Part shown: piece after piece, positions 9,110 to 17,361 of the stretch
Layout: each line of letters begins with the position of its first letter
Position numbering within the stretch: position 1 is the stretch's first letter
NCBI GenBank assembly: GCA_963767285.1
Contig: CAVYDJ010000004.1
Span: 558,001 to 622,000, forward strand
DNA: 64,000 bases
Reading direction: 5' to 3'
From: WHSW01 sp963767285
Lineage (GTDB): Bacteria > Actinomycetota > Thermoleophilia > Solirubrobacterales > 70-9
Notes under the pieces: model-generated
The model's input: only the letters and a program-made list of their open reading frames with translations
Told to the model about the DNA's origin: nothing
Databases searched by the model: none
Program-made: the position numbers and the translations under genes

Positions 9110-9130
9110 GGCCGGGGCACGCTCCCGGCC
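9110..9130 (+). promoter_or_regulatory. Hairpin touching the start codon of the HtrA-like gene
   Basis: GGCCGGG (9110-9116) and CCCGGCC (9124-9130) form a 7-bp stem with a 7-base loop. It ends at the base before the ATG at 9131. A purine-rich AGGAAGG (9105-9111) overlaps its 5' side. It could mask the ribosome site or bring it close to the ATG, or it could be part of a terminator for trpC; there is no T-run. Confidence 0.35.
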
Positions 9131-10327
9131 ATGAAGAACCTGATCAAGACCCCGTTCGCCTCCGCGGTCGCAGGCGGTCTCGTCGTCGCCGTCCTCGGCC
9201 TCACCGCCATCGCAACGGGAGTCGTGGACACCGGAGACACGACCACGACGACGACCACCGTCCCGGCGCCGTCGCCGGGTACGGCGCTCGCCTCGAACCC
9301 CGACGGTGAGGGCTTGTCTGTGAACGAGATCTACACGCAGGACGCGCCCGGCGTGGTCTACATCGAGGCCCAGCAGCAGGCGCAGCCCTCGCCCTTCAGC
9401 CCCTTCGGCCCGTCGCAGGGTGGCACCGCCACCGGCTCGGGCTTCGTGATCGACGGCGACGGTCACATCCTCACCAACGCCCATGTCGTTGACGGCTCCG
9501 ACGAGGTGACCGTCCGGGTCGGCGGGGAGGACGGTCAGACCTTCGACGCCAAGGTGGTCGGCGCCGACCCGTCCACCGACACCGCGGTGCTCGAGGTCGA
9601 CTCGGGCTCCGATCAGCTGCAGCCGCTCGAGCTCGGCTCCTCGGCCGACGTGGAGGTGGGTGACCCGGTCGTCGCGATCGGCAACCCGTTCGGTCTCGAT
9701 CGCTCCGCGACCGCCGGCATCGTCTCCGCCGTCCACCGGCAGATCGACGCCCCGAACGGCTTCGCGATCTCGAACGTGATCCAGACCGATGCGCCGATCA
9801 ACCCCGGGAACTCGGGCGGGCCGCTGATCGACTCGGAGGGCCGGGTGATCGGGATCAACTCCCAGATCGAGTCCGGCGGCCAGTCCGGCGGCAACGTCGG
9901 GATCGGTTTTGCGGTCCCGATCGACACCGCCCAGGAGATCGCTCAGGAGCTGATCGACAACGGGTCGGTCGAGCACGCCTTCCTCGGGATCACCGGTGCC
10001 GACCTGACCCCGCCGATCGCCGACGTCCTCAACCTCGATGCCAACAGCGGTGCGCTGGTCCAGTCAGTCGTCGCCGACAGCCCCGCCGACGAGGCCGGGG
10101 TCGAGGCCGGCGACGCAACGGTCAACGTCGACGGCCAGCGGATCGGCGCCGGCGGGGATCTGATCACCGCCGTCGACGGCGAGCCGGTCGCCGGGATGGA
10201 TGACGTGATCGCTGCGGTTGACGCGAAGAAGCCCGGCGATGAACTCGAGCTCACGCTGCTGCACGGCGGTGACGAGCGCACGGTCACGGTCGAGCTGGCC
10301 GAGCGGCCGGACCAGGCAAACGGCTAG
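9131..10327 (+). CDS. HtrA/DegP-like serine protease with PDZ domain, membrane anchored
   Basis: A 398-residue trypsin-like protease facing the outside of the cell. Residues about 8-30 are a membrane anchor or uncleaved signal, followed by a Thr-rich linker. The catalytic triad is His118 (LTNAHVVD), Asp150 (STDTAVLEV) and Ser228 (NPGNSGGPL). A C-terminal PDZ domain (about 290-395) should bind substrate C-termini. Such proteases degrade or refold damaged exported proteins. Its stop shares CTAG (10324-10327) with the convergent P5C dehydrogenase gene. Confidence 0.92.
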   Translation: MKNLIKTPFASAVAGGLVVAVLGLTAIATGVVDTGDTTTTTTTVPAPSPGTALASNPDGEGLSVNEIYTQDAPGVVYIEAQQQAQPSPFSPFGPSQGGTATGSGFVIDGDGHILTNAHVVDGSDEVTVRVGGEDGQTFDAKVVGADPSTDTAVLEVDSGSDQLQPLELGSSADVEVGDPVVAIGNPFGLDRSATAGIVSAVHRQIDAPNGFAISNVIQTDAPINPGNSGGPLIDSEGRVIGINSQIESGGQSGGNVGIGFAVPIDTAQEIAQELIDNGSVEHAFLGITGADLTPPIADVLNLDANSGALVQSVVADSPADEAGVEAGDATVNVDGQRIGAGGDLITAVDGEPVAGMDDVIAAVDAKKPGDELELTLLHGGDERTVTVELAERPDQANG

Positions 10328-11892
10328 TCCTCCCTGACGGTCTCCAGCCCGTGGCGCATCGTGTTCTCGCTGACCACGCGCGAGCGCGTGAACTGCCGCA
10401 GGTAGTCGGGGCCGCCGGCCTGGAAGCCGATCCCCGACAGGCGGTTGCCGCCGAACGGCTGACGGGCGACCATCGCTCCCGTCGTCGAGCGGTTGACGTA
10501 GAGGTTGCCGGCGGGGACCGCGTCGGCGACCCTCGCGACCGTCTTCGGGTCGCGTGAGAACAGCCCCGCGGTGAGCGCGAACGGCAGCGAGTCGACAATC
10601 GCCAGCGCCTCGTCCGTGCTCGCGACCGGCTCGACGCACAGCAGCGGGCCGAAGATCTCCTCGCGCAGGGCCGCCGAGTCCGCGCGCAGGTCCGTGGCGA
10701 CGACCGGAGGGCTGAACCAGCCCTCCGCCGGAACGTTTCGCGTTGCGGTGACGATGCGGCCCTCGCGCCCGGCCTGATCGCGGTAGCGCGCGACTCGATC
10801 GCGGGCCTCGCCCTCGATCACCGGCGGCACGTCGGTGGCAAAGCTCTCCGCCTGGCCGACGATCAGGGCGTCGGTCGCGCCCGCGAGCCGCTCGAGCAGC
10901 GTGTCGGAGACCGCCTCGTGGACGAGCACCCGCGAGGCTGCCGAGCACTTCTGGCCGGCGTAGCCGAACGCCGAGTCGACGATCGCCGGGACCGCGTCGT
11001 CGAGGTCGGCGTCGGCGTCGACGATCACACAGTTCTTGCCGCCCATCTCGGCGATCACCCGCTTCACGTGACCCTGTCCGCTCGGCGTCTCGGCGGCGGC
11101 GCGGACGATCTCGAGTCCCACCACGCCCGAGCCGGTGAAGGCGACCAGGTTCACCCTCGGATCGCGGACGAGGGCCGCGCCGGCGTCGCCCTCACCCGGA
11201 AGCAGCGCGAGTGCCTTGCCCGGCACCCCGGCGGCGAGCAGCGCCTCGACCAGCGCCAGCACGCAGCCCGGCGACTGCTCGGCCGGCTTCAGGACCGCCG
11301 CGTTGCCCGCGGCCAGCGCAGCTGCGGTCATTCCGGTCGGGATCGCGAGCGGGAAGTTCCACGGTGCGATCACCGCCGCCACGCCGAGCGGTTCGTAACG
11401 CAGCGCGTTGCGCTCGCCGGGGGCCTGGGCGAGCTCGGGAGGGTGATCGAGGGCCGCGGCTCCCCGCGCGTAGTACTCGAGGAAGTCGATCGCCTCACAG
11501 ACGTCGGCGTCGGCCTCCGCCCACGGCTTCGCGCACTCGCGAACCTGGAGCGCCGCCAGCTCCTCCCGCCGCTCGCGCAAGGTTGCGGCCGCGGCGCTCA
11601 GGATCGCCCCGCGCTCGGCGCCGCTGCGCCGGCGCCAATCGGCGGCCCCGGCGCCGGCCGCCTCGACGGCTTCCGCCGCGGCGCAGGCATCCGCCTTGCC
11701 CGCAACCGCGACGATGCGGCCCGGGTCGCCCGGATCGGCTGATTCGAGCCCGGAGCTCGCGCCCGCGTCGCCGCCGATCAGGAGCGGCACCTCGAGCGGC
11801 AGCCGCCTGTCGAGCTCGGCGAGCGCAGCGGTGAGCCGCTCCCGCACATCCGCCCTGCGCAGCTCCAGTGTCGGCTCGTTGTGGAACTTCAC
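10324..11892 (-). CDS. L-glutamate gamma-semialdehyde (P5C) dehydrogenase
   Basis: A 522-residue NAD(P)-dependent aldehyde dehydrogenase that oxidises glutamate semialdehyde to glutamate, the second step of proline breakdown. Motifs seen are the Rossmann entry APWNFPLAIPTGM, the FTGSGVVG loop, the general-base glutamate in IAEMGGKN and the catalytic cysteine in GYAGQKCSAAS. The partner proline dehydrogenase lies directly upstream on the same strand, and its stop overlaps this start (ATGA). Together they replace a fused PutA. Confidence 0.93.
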   Translation of the reverse strand: MKFHNEPTLELRRADVRERLTAALAELDRRLPLEVPLLIGGDAGASSGLESADPGDPGRIVAVAGKADACAAAEAVEAAGAGAADWRRRSGAERGAILSAAAATLRERREELAALQVRECAKPWAEADADVCEAIDFLEYYARGAAALDHPPELAQAPGERNALRYEPLGVAAVIAPWNFPLAIPTGMTAAALAAGNAAVLKPAEQSPGCVLALVEALLAAGVPGKALALLPGEGDAGAALVRDPRVNLVAFTGSGVVGLEIVRAAAETPSGQGHVKRVIAEMGGKNCVIVDADADLDDAVPAIVDSAFGYAGQKCSAASRVLVHEAVSDTLLERLAGATDALIVGQAESFATDVPPVIEGEARDRVARYRDQAGREGRIVTATRNVPAEGWFSPPVVATDLRADSAALREEIFGPLLCVEPVASTDEALAIVDSLPFALTAGLFSRDPKTVARVADAVPAGNLYVNRSTTGAMVARQPFGGNRLSGIGFQAGGPDYLRQFTRSRVVSENTMRHGLETVRED

Positions 11893-13235
11893 GGCGCCGC
11901 CAGCAACTCCTCGACCGGTGCACCGCCGTGGTGCGCGCGCAGGAACGAATCGTTGGACGTGTTCTCGAGCAGCCGGCGGACCAGGTAGGCCATCCCCGAC
12001 ACCAGGTCGCCGACCGGGCAGTAGGAGCGGACGCGGAGGTGGTCGGACCGCAACGCCTCCGCGAGCTCGTCTCCGAGGCCGCGCAGGACCTGGAGCTCGA
12101 GATCTGAGTCACTTCCGCCCCGCAGCCGGTTGTAGGCGATCGCGTGGGCGACCGAGCGCAGGTTGTGCGAGCCGACCTTGACCCGGACCAGTGGCCGGGC
12201 GTCGAGCAGCCGCCGCGTGAGCGCCTCGAAGTTGCGATCGCACTCGGCCTTGTCCTCGAAGACCGGCGGGCTCCAGCCGTGCTGCCGTGCCTCCACAACC
12301 TCGTGGTCCCAGTAGGCGCCCTTGACCAGCCGCACGACGAGCGGCGCGGGGCGCGGCGTCGCCCGCGCCCAGTCGAGCACCCGCTCGAGTTGGGCGGGGG
12401 AGTCGCGCAGGTAGGCCTGCAGGACGAGGCCCGCGGACGGGCCCTCGGAGAACTCCGGCTCGGCCAGCAGGCCCAGGACGAGGTCGGCGGTCGTCTCCAG
12501 CGAGTCCACCGACTCCATGTCGACGTGCAGATGGGCGCCGAGGTCGCGAGCGCGGCGCAGCAGCGGGCGCATCCGCTCGGCCGCGTCTTCGCGACCGACC
12601 TCGGGGGCCTGCGGGCGCATCAGCGGCGTCAGCGCCGTCACCTTGACCGACAGGTTGACGCGCGGCACGACGCCGGCCGAGTCGCGCTCCAGCCACTCGC
12701 GCGCCGGCCAGTCGGCCGCGGCCGCGGCGAGGGTTCGCAGCGCCTCGTCGCAGCGCGCCGCGTAGCGGTCGGCCTCGGGGACGGTCACGGTCGCCTCGCC
12801 GAGCAGGTCGACCGAGCTCGCGATTCCGTCGCGCCACAACCCCGCCAGCGTGCGCAGGGCGTCGGCGGGTGTCTCGCCGACGATGAACCGGTGGGCCATG
12901 TGACGGACCCCGGCCGCGGTGGCGGCGCCGAGCGCCTTGCGACCGGCGGCGGTTCCGGCGAGCTTGACCGCGGCGTCGAGCGAGGGTGGCCGGTCCGGGA
13001 CCTCGGCGAGGTAGGCGACCAGATGCGAGCTGAGGTCGTCGACCGAACGACAGGCCGGGGTGACGTCGACGAGCCGGAACAGCGCCGCGGCGAGCTGGGC
13101 GTCTTGGGTGGTCAGCTGCATCGCCTTCTGATCGAGCGAGCGCACCGGATGGCGGGCGGGGGAGGGGAAGCGTCCGGCGAGCTCGTGGCCGATCCGCTGC
13201 ACCTCCGCTTCCAGCTCTCGACCGTCCCCGGTCAT
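11889..13235 (-). CDS. Proline dehydrogenase
   Basis: A 448-residue FAD enzyme that oxidises proline to P5C. The C-terminal TIM barrel has the family motifs VRLVKGAYWDHE, KVGSHNLRSVAHAI and YNRLRG, which contact FAD and proline. The first 120 residues are a helical region as in PutA-type enzymes. The ATG at 13235 was chosen because it makes an ATGA overlap with the upstream gene and removes an Arg/Pro-rich extension that looks non-coding. It is co-transcribed with the P5C dehydrogenase gene. Confidence 0.92.
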   Translation of the reverse strand: MTGDGRELEAEVQRIGHELAGRFPSPARHPVRSLDQKAMQLTTQDAQLAAALFRLVDVTPACRSVDDLSSHLVAYLAEVPDRPPSLDAAVKLAGTAAGRKALGAATAAGVRHMAHRFIVGETPADALRTLAGLWRDGIASSVDLLGEATVTVPEADRYAARCDEALRTLAAAAADWPAREWLERDSAGVVPRVNLSVKVTALTPLMRPQAPEVGREDAAERMRPLLRRARDLGAHLHVDMESVDSLETTADLVLGLLAEPEFSEGPSAGLVLQAYLRDSPAQLERVLDWARATPRPAPLVVRLVKGAYWDHEVVEARQHGWSPPVFEDKAECDRNFEALTRRLLDARPLVRVKVGSHNLRSVAHAIAYNRLRGGSDSDLELQVLRGLGDELAEALRSDHLRVRSYCPVGDLVSGMAYLVRRLLENTSNDSFLRAHHGGAPVEELLAAP

Positions 13236-13810
13236 CCGGGCTGAGACCGGCACATGCCCCGCCCGAGTGCGATCCGGCGGTTGATCGGCTCGGGCGCGCC
13301 GTCGGGAAGGACGGTGAGCCGGAGGCACTGTGGGCCTTCGACCCGGAAGCCGGCCGGGAAGCCCGTGCGTGGACCAACCCGGCGCCCGCCGACCGTCGCG
13401 TCCGGCGGGCAGGGCTCGAGGCGCACGGCCTTCGTCCAGAGCTCGTACGGCCCCCGGTCGAGCCCGACGCCGATGTCGGCGCGGCGGCGCGAGCTCGCCG
13501 AGAGGCCGATCACCGCCGGGTGGCCCGCGGCGACGACGAACGGCACCTTCACCGGGGCATATCGGTCCCCGGGACGAGGCTCGAACAACGAGGGCGGATC
13601 GTCGCCCCGGGCTCTGGCGGCGCGGAAGATGACGGGCCCTGCCACGAGGTCGACTTCACCGGCGGGTGGCACGCGCCCGATCGTCTGACTTCTGGTTTGA
13701 CAGTCGACGGTGGGCGGCGAATCCCCCCGGACTGGCTGCGCAGCTGACCACGATGGCGAAGACGCGAGTGCCAGCAGGGCGATCGCGATTCCGCATCGGA
13801 CAGCGATCAT
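13232..13810 (-). CDS. Small secreted protein of unknown function
   Basis: A 192-residue product with a clear signal peptide (MIAVRCGIAIALLALASS, cleavage near residue 23). The mature part contains four Cys and segments such as PVIFRAARARGDD and VPFVVAAGHPAVIGLSASS, and I recognise no domain. It precedes the proline dehydrogenase gene with an ATGA overlap, so it may be the first gene of the proline operon. Its start is only 31 bases from the divergent trpF start, so both promoters must be packed in or overlap the genes. Function not inferred. Confidence 0.7.
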   Translation of the reverse strand: MIAVRCGIAIALLALASSPSWSAAQPVRGDSPPTVDCQTRSQTIGRVPPAGEVDLVAGPVIFRAARARGDDPPSLFEPRPGDRYAPVKVPFVVAAGHPAVIGLSASSRRRADIGVGLDRGPYELWTKAVRLEPCPPDATVGGRRVGPRTGFPAGFRVEGPQCLRLTVLPDGAPEPINRRIALGRGMCRSQPG

Positions 13811-13840
13811 CGAAATCCATTCTGCCAACCTGTCGTCGCG

Positions 13841-14480
13841 ATGAAGGTCAAGTTCTGCGGCATCACGCGCATCGAGGACGCCCGCGAGGCCGCCCGCCTG
13901 GGCGCCTGGGCAATCGGCCTCAACCACTGGGCCGGCAGCCCGCGCCGCTGCGACCCCGGCACCGCGGTGGCGATCAGCGCCGAGCTCCGCCGCAACGTCG
14001 AGATCTGCGGCGTGTTCGTCAACGCGTCGCTGGAGGAGATCGCGCACGCCGTCGAGGACGAGCAGCTGTCGATGGTGCAGCTTCACGGCGACGAAGGACC
14101 GGCCTTCTGCCAGGAGGTGGCGCGCCGCACAGGGGCCAAGGTCATCAAGGCCATCCGGGTGCGCAGCAGCGCCGACCTGCAGGCGGCCGAGGCGTTTCGG
14201 ACCGATTACCACCTGCTCGACGCCCACAGCCCCGGGACCCCGGGCGGCACCGGGGCGAGTTTCGACTGGGAGCTGCTGCGAGCCCACCGCTCCGAGGTGC
14301 CGACGATCCTCGCAGGCGGCCTGCGGCCCGAGAACGTCGCGGAGGCGATCGAGATCGCCCGTCCCGTCGCCGTCGACGTCGCCAGCGGGATCGAGGCGGC
14401 GCCCGGCGTCAAGGACCCCGAGCCTGATGGCCGATTTCGCCGCCGCCGCGGGCCTACAGATCCCGGTCGCCCGTCAATGA
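13841..14480 (+). CDS. trpF: Phosphoribosylanthranilate isomerase, with apparent +1 frameshift at its end
   Basis: Third step of tryptophan synthesis. The first about 195 codons read as a normal TrpF barrel: KFCGITR (catalytic Cys), QLHGDE, ILAGGLRPENV and ASGIEAAPGVKDPE. After Glu at 14420-14422 the reading frame as given turns Arg-rich and runs into trpB without a stop. If one base of the CCTG at 14423-14426 is removed, the frame reads ELMADFAAAAGLQIPVARQ and stops at TGA 14478-14480, making an ATGA overlap with trpB. That is what a normal TrpF end and operon junction look like. A real TrpF-TrpB fusion is possible but less likely. Confidence 0.85.
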
Positions 14481-15703
14481 GCGCGTCCGCTGCAGTCGAC
14501 GAGCGCTTCGGCCCCTACGGCGGACGCTTCGTCCCGGAGGTCTTGATCGCCGCCCTCGACGAGCTCACCGCGGCCTGGGGCGAGGCGCGCGCCGACGCTG
14601 CCTTCACCGCCGAGCTCGACGCGCTGCTGCGTGACTTCGTCGGTCGTCCGACCCCGCTCTACCTCGCCGAGCGCCTCTCCGAGCGCCTCGGCTGCCGCAT
14701 CTATCTGAAGCGGGAAGACCTCGCCCACACCGGTGCCCACAAGATCAACAACGCGGTCGGTCAGGCGTTGCTGGCGAAGCGGATGGGCAAGTCGCGGGTG
14801 ATCGCGGAGACCGGCGCCGGCCAGCACGGAGTTGCGTCGGCGACCGCGTGCGCGCTGCTGGGGCTCGACTGCGTCGTCTACATGGGCACCGAGGACATGC
14901 GCCGCCAGGCGCCCAACGTCGAGCGGATGCGGCTGCTCGGCGCCGAGGTCGCACCGGTCGACGCCGGCGCGCGAACGCTCAAGGAGGCGGTCAGCGCCGC
15001 GATCCGCGATTGGGTGACCAACGTCGCCACTACCCACTACATCATCGGTTCGGCGGTGGGCCCGGCACCGTATCCGGCGCTCGTGCGCGACCTGCAGCTG
15101 GTGATCGGCGCCGAGGCGCGCGAGCAGGCGCTCGCGGCTGAGGGGGCGCTGCCCGCTCGGGTTATCGCCTGCGTCGGCGGCGGCTCGAACGCGATCGGCA
15201 CCTTCGTCCCGTTCCTCGACGACGCCGAGGTCGAGCTGATCGGAGTCGAGGCCGCCGGGGAAGGACTCGAGAGCGGTCGGACCGGCGCCTCGTTGACCGC
15301 GGGGCGCAACGGCGTCCTGCACGGAGCCTTCTCGTCGGTGCTGGCCGACGACGACGGCCAGATCCTCGAGGCGCACTCGGTTTCAGCGGGACTCGACTAC
15401 CCCGGGGTGGGCCCTCAGCACGCTCATCTGCGCGACACGGGACGGGTCCGCTACGAGGCCGTCACCGACGACGACGCCCTGCGCGCCTTCCGCGAGCTGG
15501 CGAGGCTCGAGGGAATCATCCCCGCTCTGGAGCCAAGCCACGCTGTGGCTTGGCTCCTCGCGAATAAATGCCCCGCCACGTCCTCGGCTTCGCCTGCGGG
15601 CGTGCGGGGGCCAGGCGACGGGACGCCGTATGACGTCCTCACGCTCTCCGGCCGCGGCGACAAGGACCTTGCCGAGGTCGTCGAGCGACTCGGCGATGGC
15701 TGA
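14477..15703 (+). CDS. trpB: Tryptophan synthase beta chain, with repeat-derived insertion near C-terminus
   Basis: Joins indole to serine using PLP. From the ATG at 14477 the protein has 408 residues. It has PYGGRFVPE at the start, the PLP lysine in HTGAHKINNA, the ETGAGQHG loop, CVGGGSNAIG phosphate cup and the LSGRGDKD end. Between AVAWLLAN and YDVLTLSGRG there is an extra, unusual stretch (CPATSSASPAGVRGPGDG) where other TrpB have a shorter loop. That stretch is encoded by one copy of the window's dispersed palindromic repeat. As written in this sequence the frame is continuous with trpF upstream. trpA overlaps its end by 8 bases. Confidence 0.95.
   Translation: MSASAAVDERFGPYGGRFVPEVLIAALDELTAAWGEARADAAFTAELDALLRDFVGRPTPLYLAERLSERLGCRIYLKREDLAHTGAHKINNAVGQALLAKRMGKSRVIAETGAGQHGVASATACALLGLDCVVYMGTEDMRRQAPNVERMRLLGAEVAPVDAGARTLKEAVSAAIRDWVTNVATTHYIIGSAVGPAPYPALVRDLQLVIGAEAREQALAAEGALPARVIACVGGGSNAIGTFVPFLDDAEVELIGVEAAGEGLESGRTGASLTAGRNGVLHGAFSSVLADDDGQILEAHSVSAGLDYPGVGPQHAHLRDTGRVRYEAVTDDDALRAFRELARLEGIIPALEPSHAVAWLLANKCPATSSASPAGVRGPGDGTPYDVLTLSGRGDKDLAEVVERLGDG
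15529..15557 (+). repeat. Perfect 13-bp inverted repeat inside trpB
   Basis: GGAGCCAAGCCAC (15529-15541) and GTGGCTTGGCTCC (15545-15557) are exact inverse complements with loop GCT. The DNA encodes the conserved EPSHAVAW segment. It lies 17 bases before the palindromic repeat copy and may be part of one larger structure. Confidence 0.6.
15575..15607 (+). repeat. Dispersed palindromic repeat, copy 1 (inside trpB)
   Basis: Thirty-three bases beginning CGCCACGTCCTC, with a GGCTTCGCC centre and ending GGGCGTGCG. They are identical over their whole length to the copy at 33850-33882. The ends CGC-ACG and CGT-GCG can pair around a bulged C, so the unit can fold back on itself. It is read in frame as part of TrpB. 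Confidence 0.8.
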
Positions 15704-16484
15704 GATTGCGGCGGCGTTTGCTGCCGCTCGCGCCGAGGGCCGGGCGGCGCTGATGCCGTACATGATGGGCGGCTTCCCCGACGCGGCAACGTCGACGGCG
15801 GTCGCGGAGGCGTACGCGGACGGCGGCGCCGACCTCGTCGAGCTCGGGGTCCCGTACTCCGACCCGCTCGCCGACGGGCCGGTGATCCACGCGGCGGGGA
15901 CGAGGGCGCTGGAGGCCGGGGCGACGCTCGAGTCCGTGCTCGCCGACTGCGAGCGGATCGCCGGCCGCGTGCCGGTCGTGCCGATGGCCTACGCGAACAT
16001 GATCCTCGCGCGCGGGCCGGAGCGGTTCGCCCGCGCGCTCGCCGACGCGGGTGCGGCCGGCGCCATCGTCCCGGACCTGCCGCTCGAGGAGGGCGGCGAG
16101 GTCGCCGACGCGCTGCGCGGTGCAGGACTTGCCCTGATTCCGCTCGTCGCCCCGACCACCCCGCCCGAGCGACGCGCGCGGATCTGCGGCGAGGCCGACG
16201 GCTTCGTCTACCTGGTCTCCGACACGCGCACCACGGGCGAACGAGACGAGATGCCGCCCGAGCTCGGCGACCTGATCGCCGCCACGAAGGCCGACTCACA
16301 GGTTGCCGTCGCGGTCGGCTTCGGGATCACGACCCCGGAGCAGGCCGCCCAGGTCGGAGCCGCCGCCGACGGCGTGATCATCGGCACCCGCCTGGTCCGC
16401 GCGGTTGACGAGGGCGGGTCTCCGCAGGAGGCCGCGAAAGCGGTCGCGGACTTCATCCGCGACTGCAGAACGGCGATGTCCTAG
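15696..16484 (+). CDS. trpA: Tryptophan synthase alpha chain
   Basis: Splits indole-3-glycerol phosphate and passes indole to TrpB. The 262-residue barrel has MPYMMGGFPD, the catalytic glutamate in VELGVPYSDPLADGP, the second acid in PDLPLEEGGE and the phosphate site AVGFGITTPEQ. The ATG at 15696 lies inside the end of trpB (8-base overlap), and it puts the family's usual start in place. It closes the second trp block; a separate promoter-like box follows. Confidence 0.95.
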   Translation: MAEIAAAFAAARAEGRAALMPYMMGGFPDAATSTAVAEAYADGGADLVELGVPYSDPLADGPVIHAAGTRALEAGATLESVLADCERIAGRVPVVPMAYANMILARGPERFARALADAGAAGAIVPDLPLEEGGEVADALRGAGLALIPLVAPTTPPERRARICGEADGFVYLVSDTRTTGERDEMPPELGDLIAATKADSQVAVAVGFGITTPEQAAQVGAAADGVIIGTRLVRAVDEGGSPQEAAKAVADFIRDCRTAMS

Positions 16485-16485
16485 A

Positions 16486-16491
16486 TACTCT
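16486..16491 (+). promoter_or_regulatory. Candidate -10 box (TACTCT), leaderless small membrane protein gene
   Basis: TACTCT lies 7 bases before the GTG at 16499, just after the trpA stop. No ribosome site is visible between them. Confidence 0.45.
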
Positions 16492-16498
16492 GCCCCCC

Positions 16499-16660
16499 GT
16501 GCGGCTCCTCGTCTTTACCGTCGTCGGCCTGGTCGCGATGATGATCGCCTACGCCTTCTCGCTGGGGGGCACGATCGCGTCGCTGGTCTTCCTCTTCATC
16601 ATCTTCAACGCGATCCTCGATCGCTGGGCGAAGCCCCTGCTCGACTGGATCCGCGCCTAG
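16499..16660 (+). CDS. Small two-helix membrane protein
   Basis: A 53-residue product read from GTG to TAG. It is almost wholly hydrophobic, with helices at about residues 3-19 and 23-42, then a charged end (DRWAKPLLDWIRA). GC3 is high, as in the neighbours, and there is a TANNNT box 7 bases upstream, which argues that it is a real gene. Nothing is known to me about its function. The next gene starts two bases after its stop, so they are probably transcribed together. Confidence 0.6.
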   Translation: MRLLVFTVVGLVAMMIAYAFSLGGTIASLVFLFIIFNAILDRWAKPLLDWIRA

Positions 16661-16662
16661 GG

Positions 16663-17358
16663 ATGGGCCTCGCGCCCCTCCCTGACTCCTTTCCCGCCAC
16701 ACGCGAGTCACTGCACCGGATCGCCGAGCAGGTCGTCGCGCCGGCCCGCAAGCCCCACAACGAGATCGCGCTCGCCCAGACCCCCGGTGGGTTCGGCACG
16801 CCGCCATTCGAGTACGAGGGCCGGCGTTTGCAGGTCCGTGTAGAGGGAGCTGAGATCGTGGTCGAGGAGGACGGCACGGTGCGCCGGGCGCCGATCGAGT
16901 CGGTCGCGCAGGCGGCGTCCCTCGTGGGCGCCGAGCTGTTTCCCGACGGGCTACCCGGTGACGCGACGCCGCTCGAGGTCGATCCGGCGTCGGCGGCGGG
17001 CCTCGCCGAGTTCTACGCGTTCGGCGCACGCGCCCTCGAGGCGCTTCTGGGCACCGTCTCGCCCGCCGACGAGCCTTCGGCCATCAACCTGTGGCCCGAG
17101 CATTTCGACATCGCCTGCGAGGCGGGTCCGGAGCAACTCGGGCGGCGCGCCAACTTCGGAGCCTCTCCCGGCGACCGGGCCCACGATCGGCCCTATGTCT
17201 ACGTCGGCCCGTGGCAGTCCCAGACCCGGGGCGGACTGTGGAACGCAACCTCGTTCGACGGCGCCGAGCTGCCCTATGCCGACCTGGTGGCCGCCGACGA
17301 TCCCGATGACCTCGTCGCCGATTTCTTCGCCGTTCGTCGCGAGGCGCTAGCGGACTGA
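16663..17358 (+). CDS. Conserved actinobacterial protein of unknown function
   Basis: A 231-residue soluble protein from the ATG at 16663. It has a pattern I recall from actinobacterial hypothetical proteins: SLHRIAEQVVAPARKP near the start, TPGGFGTPPFEYEG, then NLWPEHFDIAC and RRANFGASPGDRAHD, and finally VYVGPW and LWNATSFDGAELPY. The WPEHFD and GASPGD motifs are the best-conserved parts and may form an active site or a binding pocket, but no reaction is known to me. It lies between a small membrane protein and phosphofructokinase in one close-packed run. Confidence 0.75.
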   Translation: MGLAPLPDSFPATRESLHRIAEQVVAPARKPHNEIALAQTPGGFGTPPFEYEGRRLQVRVEGAEIVVEEDGTVRRAPIESVAQAASLVGAELFPDGLPGDATPLEVDPASAAGLAEFYAFGARALEALLGTVSPADEPSAINLWPEHFDIACEAGPEQLGRRANFGASPGDRAHDRPYVYVGPWQSQTRGGLWNATSFDGAELPYADLVAADDPDDLVADFFAVRREALAD

Positions 17359-17361
17359 CGC

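Noticed and set aside
13841..15703. A genuine bifunctional TrpF-TrpB enzyme
   Set aside because: The linker is the Arg-rich wrong-frame reading of a normal TrpF end, and one base change restores both a stop and an ATGA junction; kept only as an alternative.
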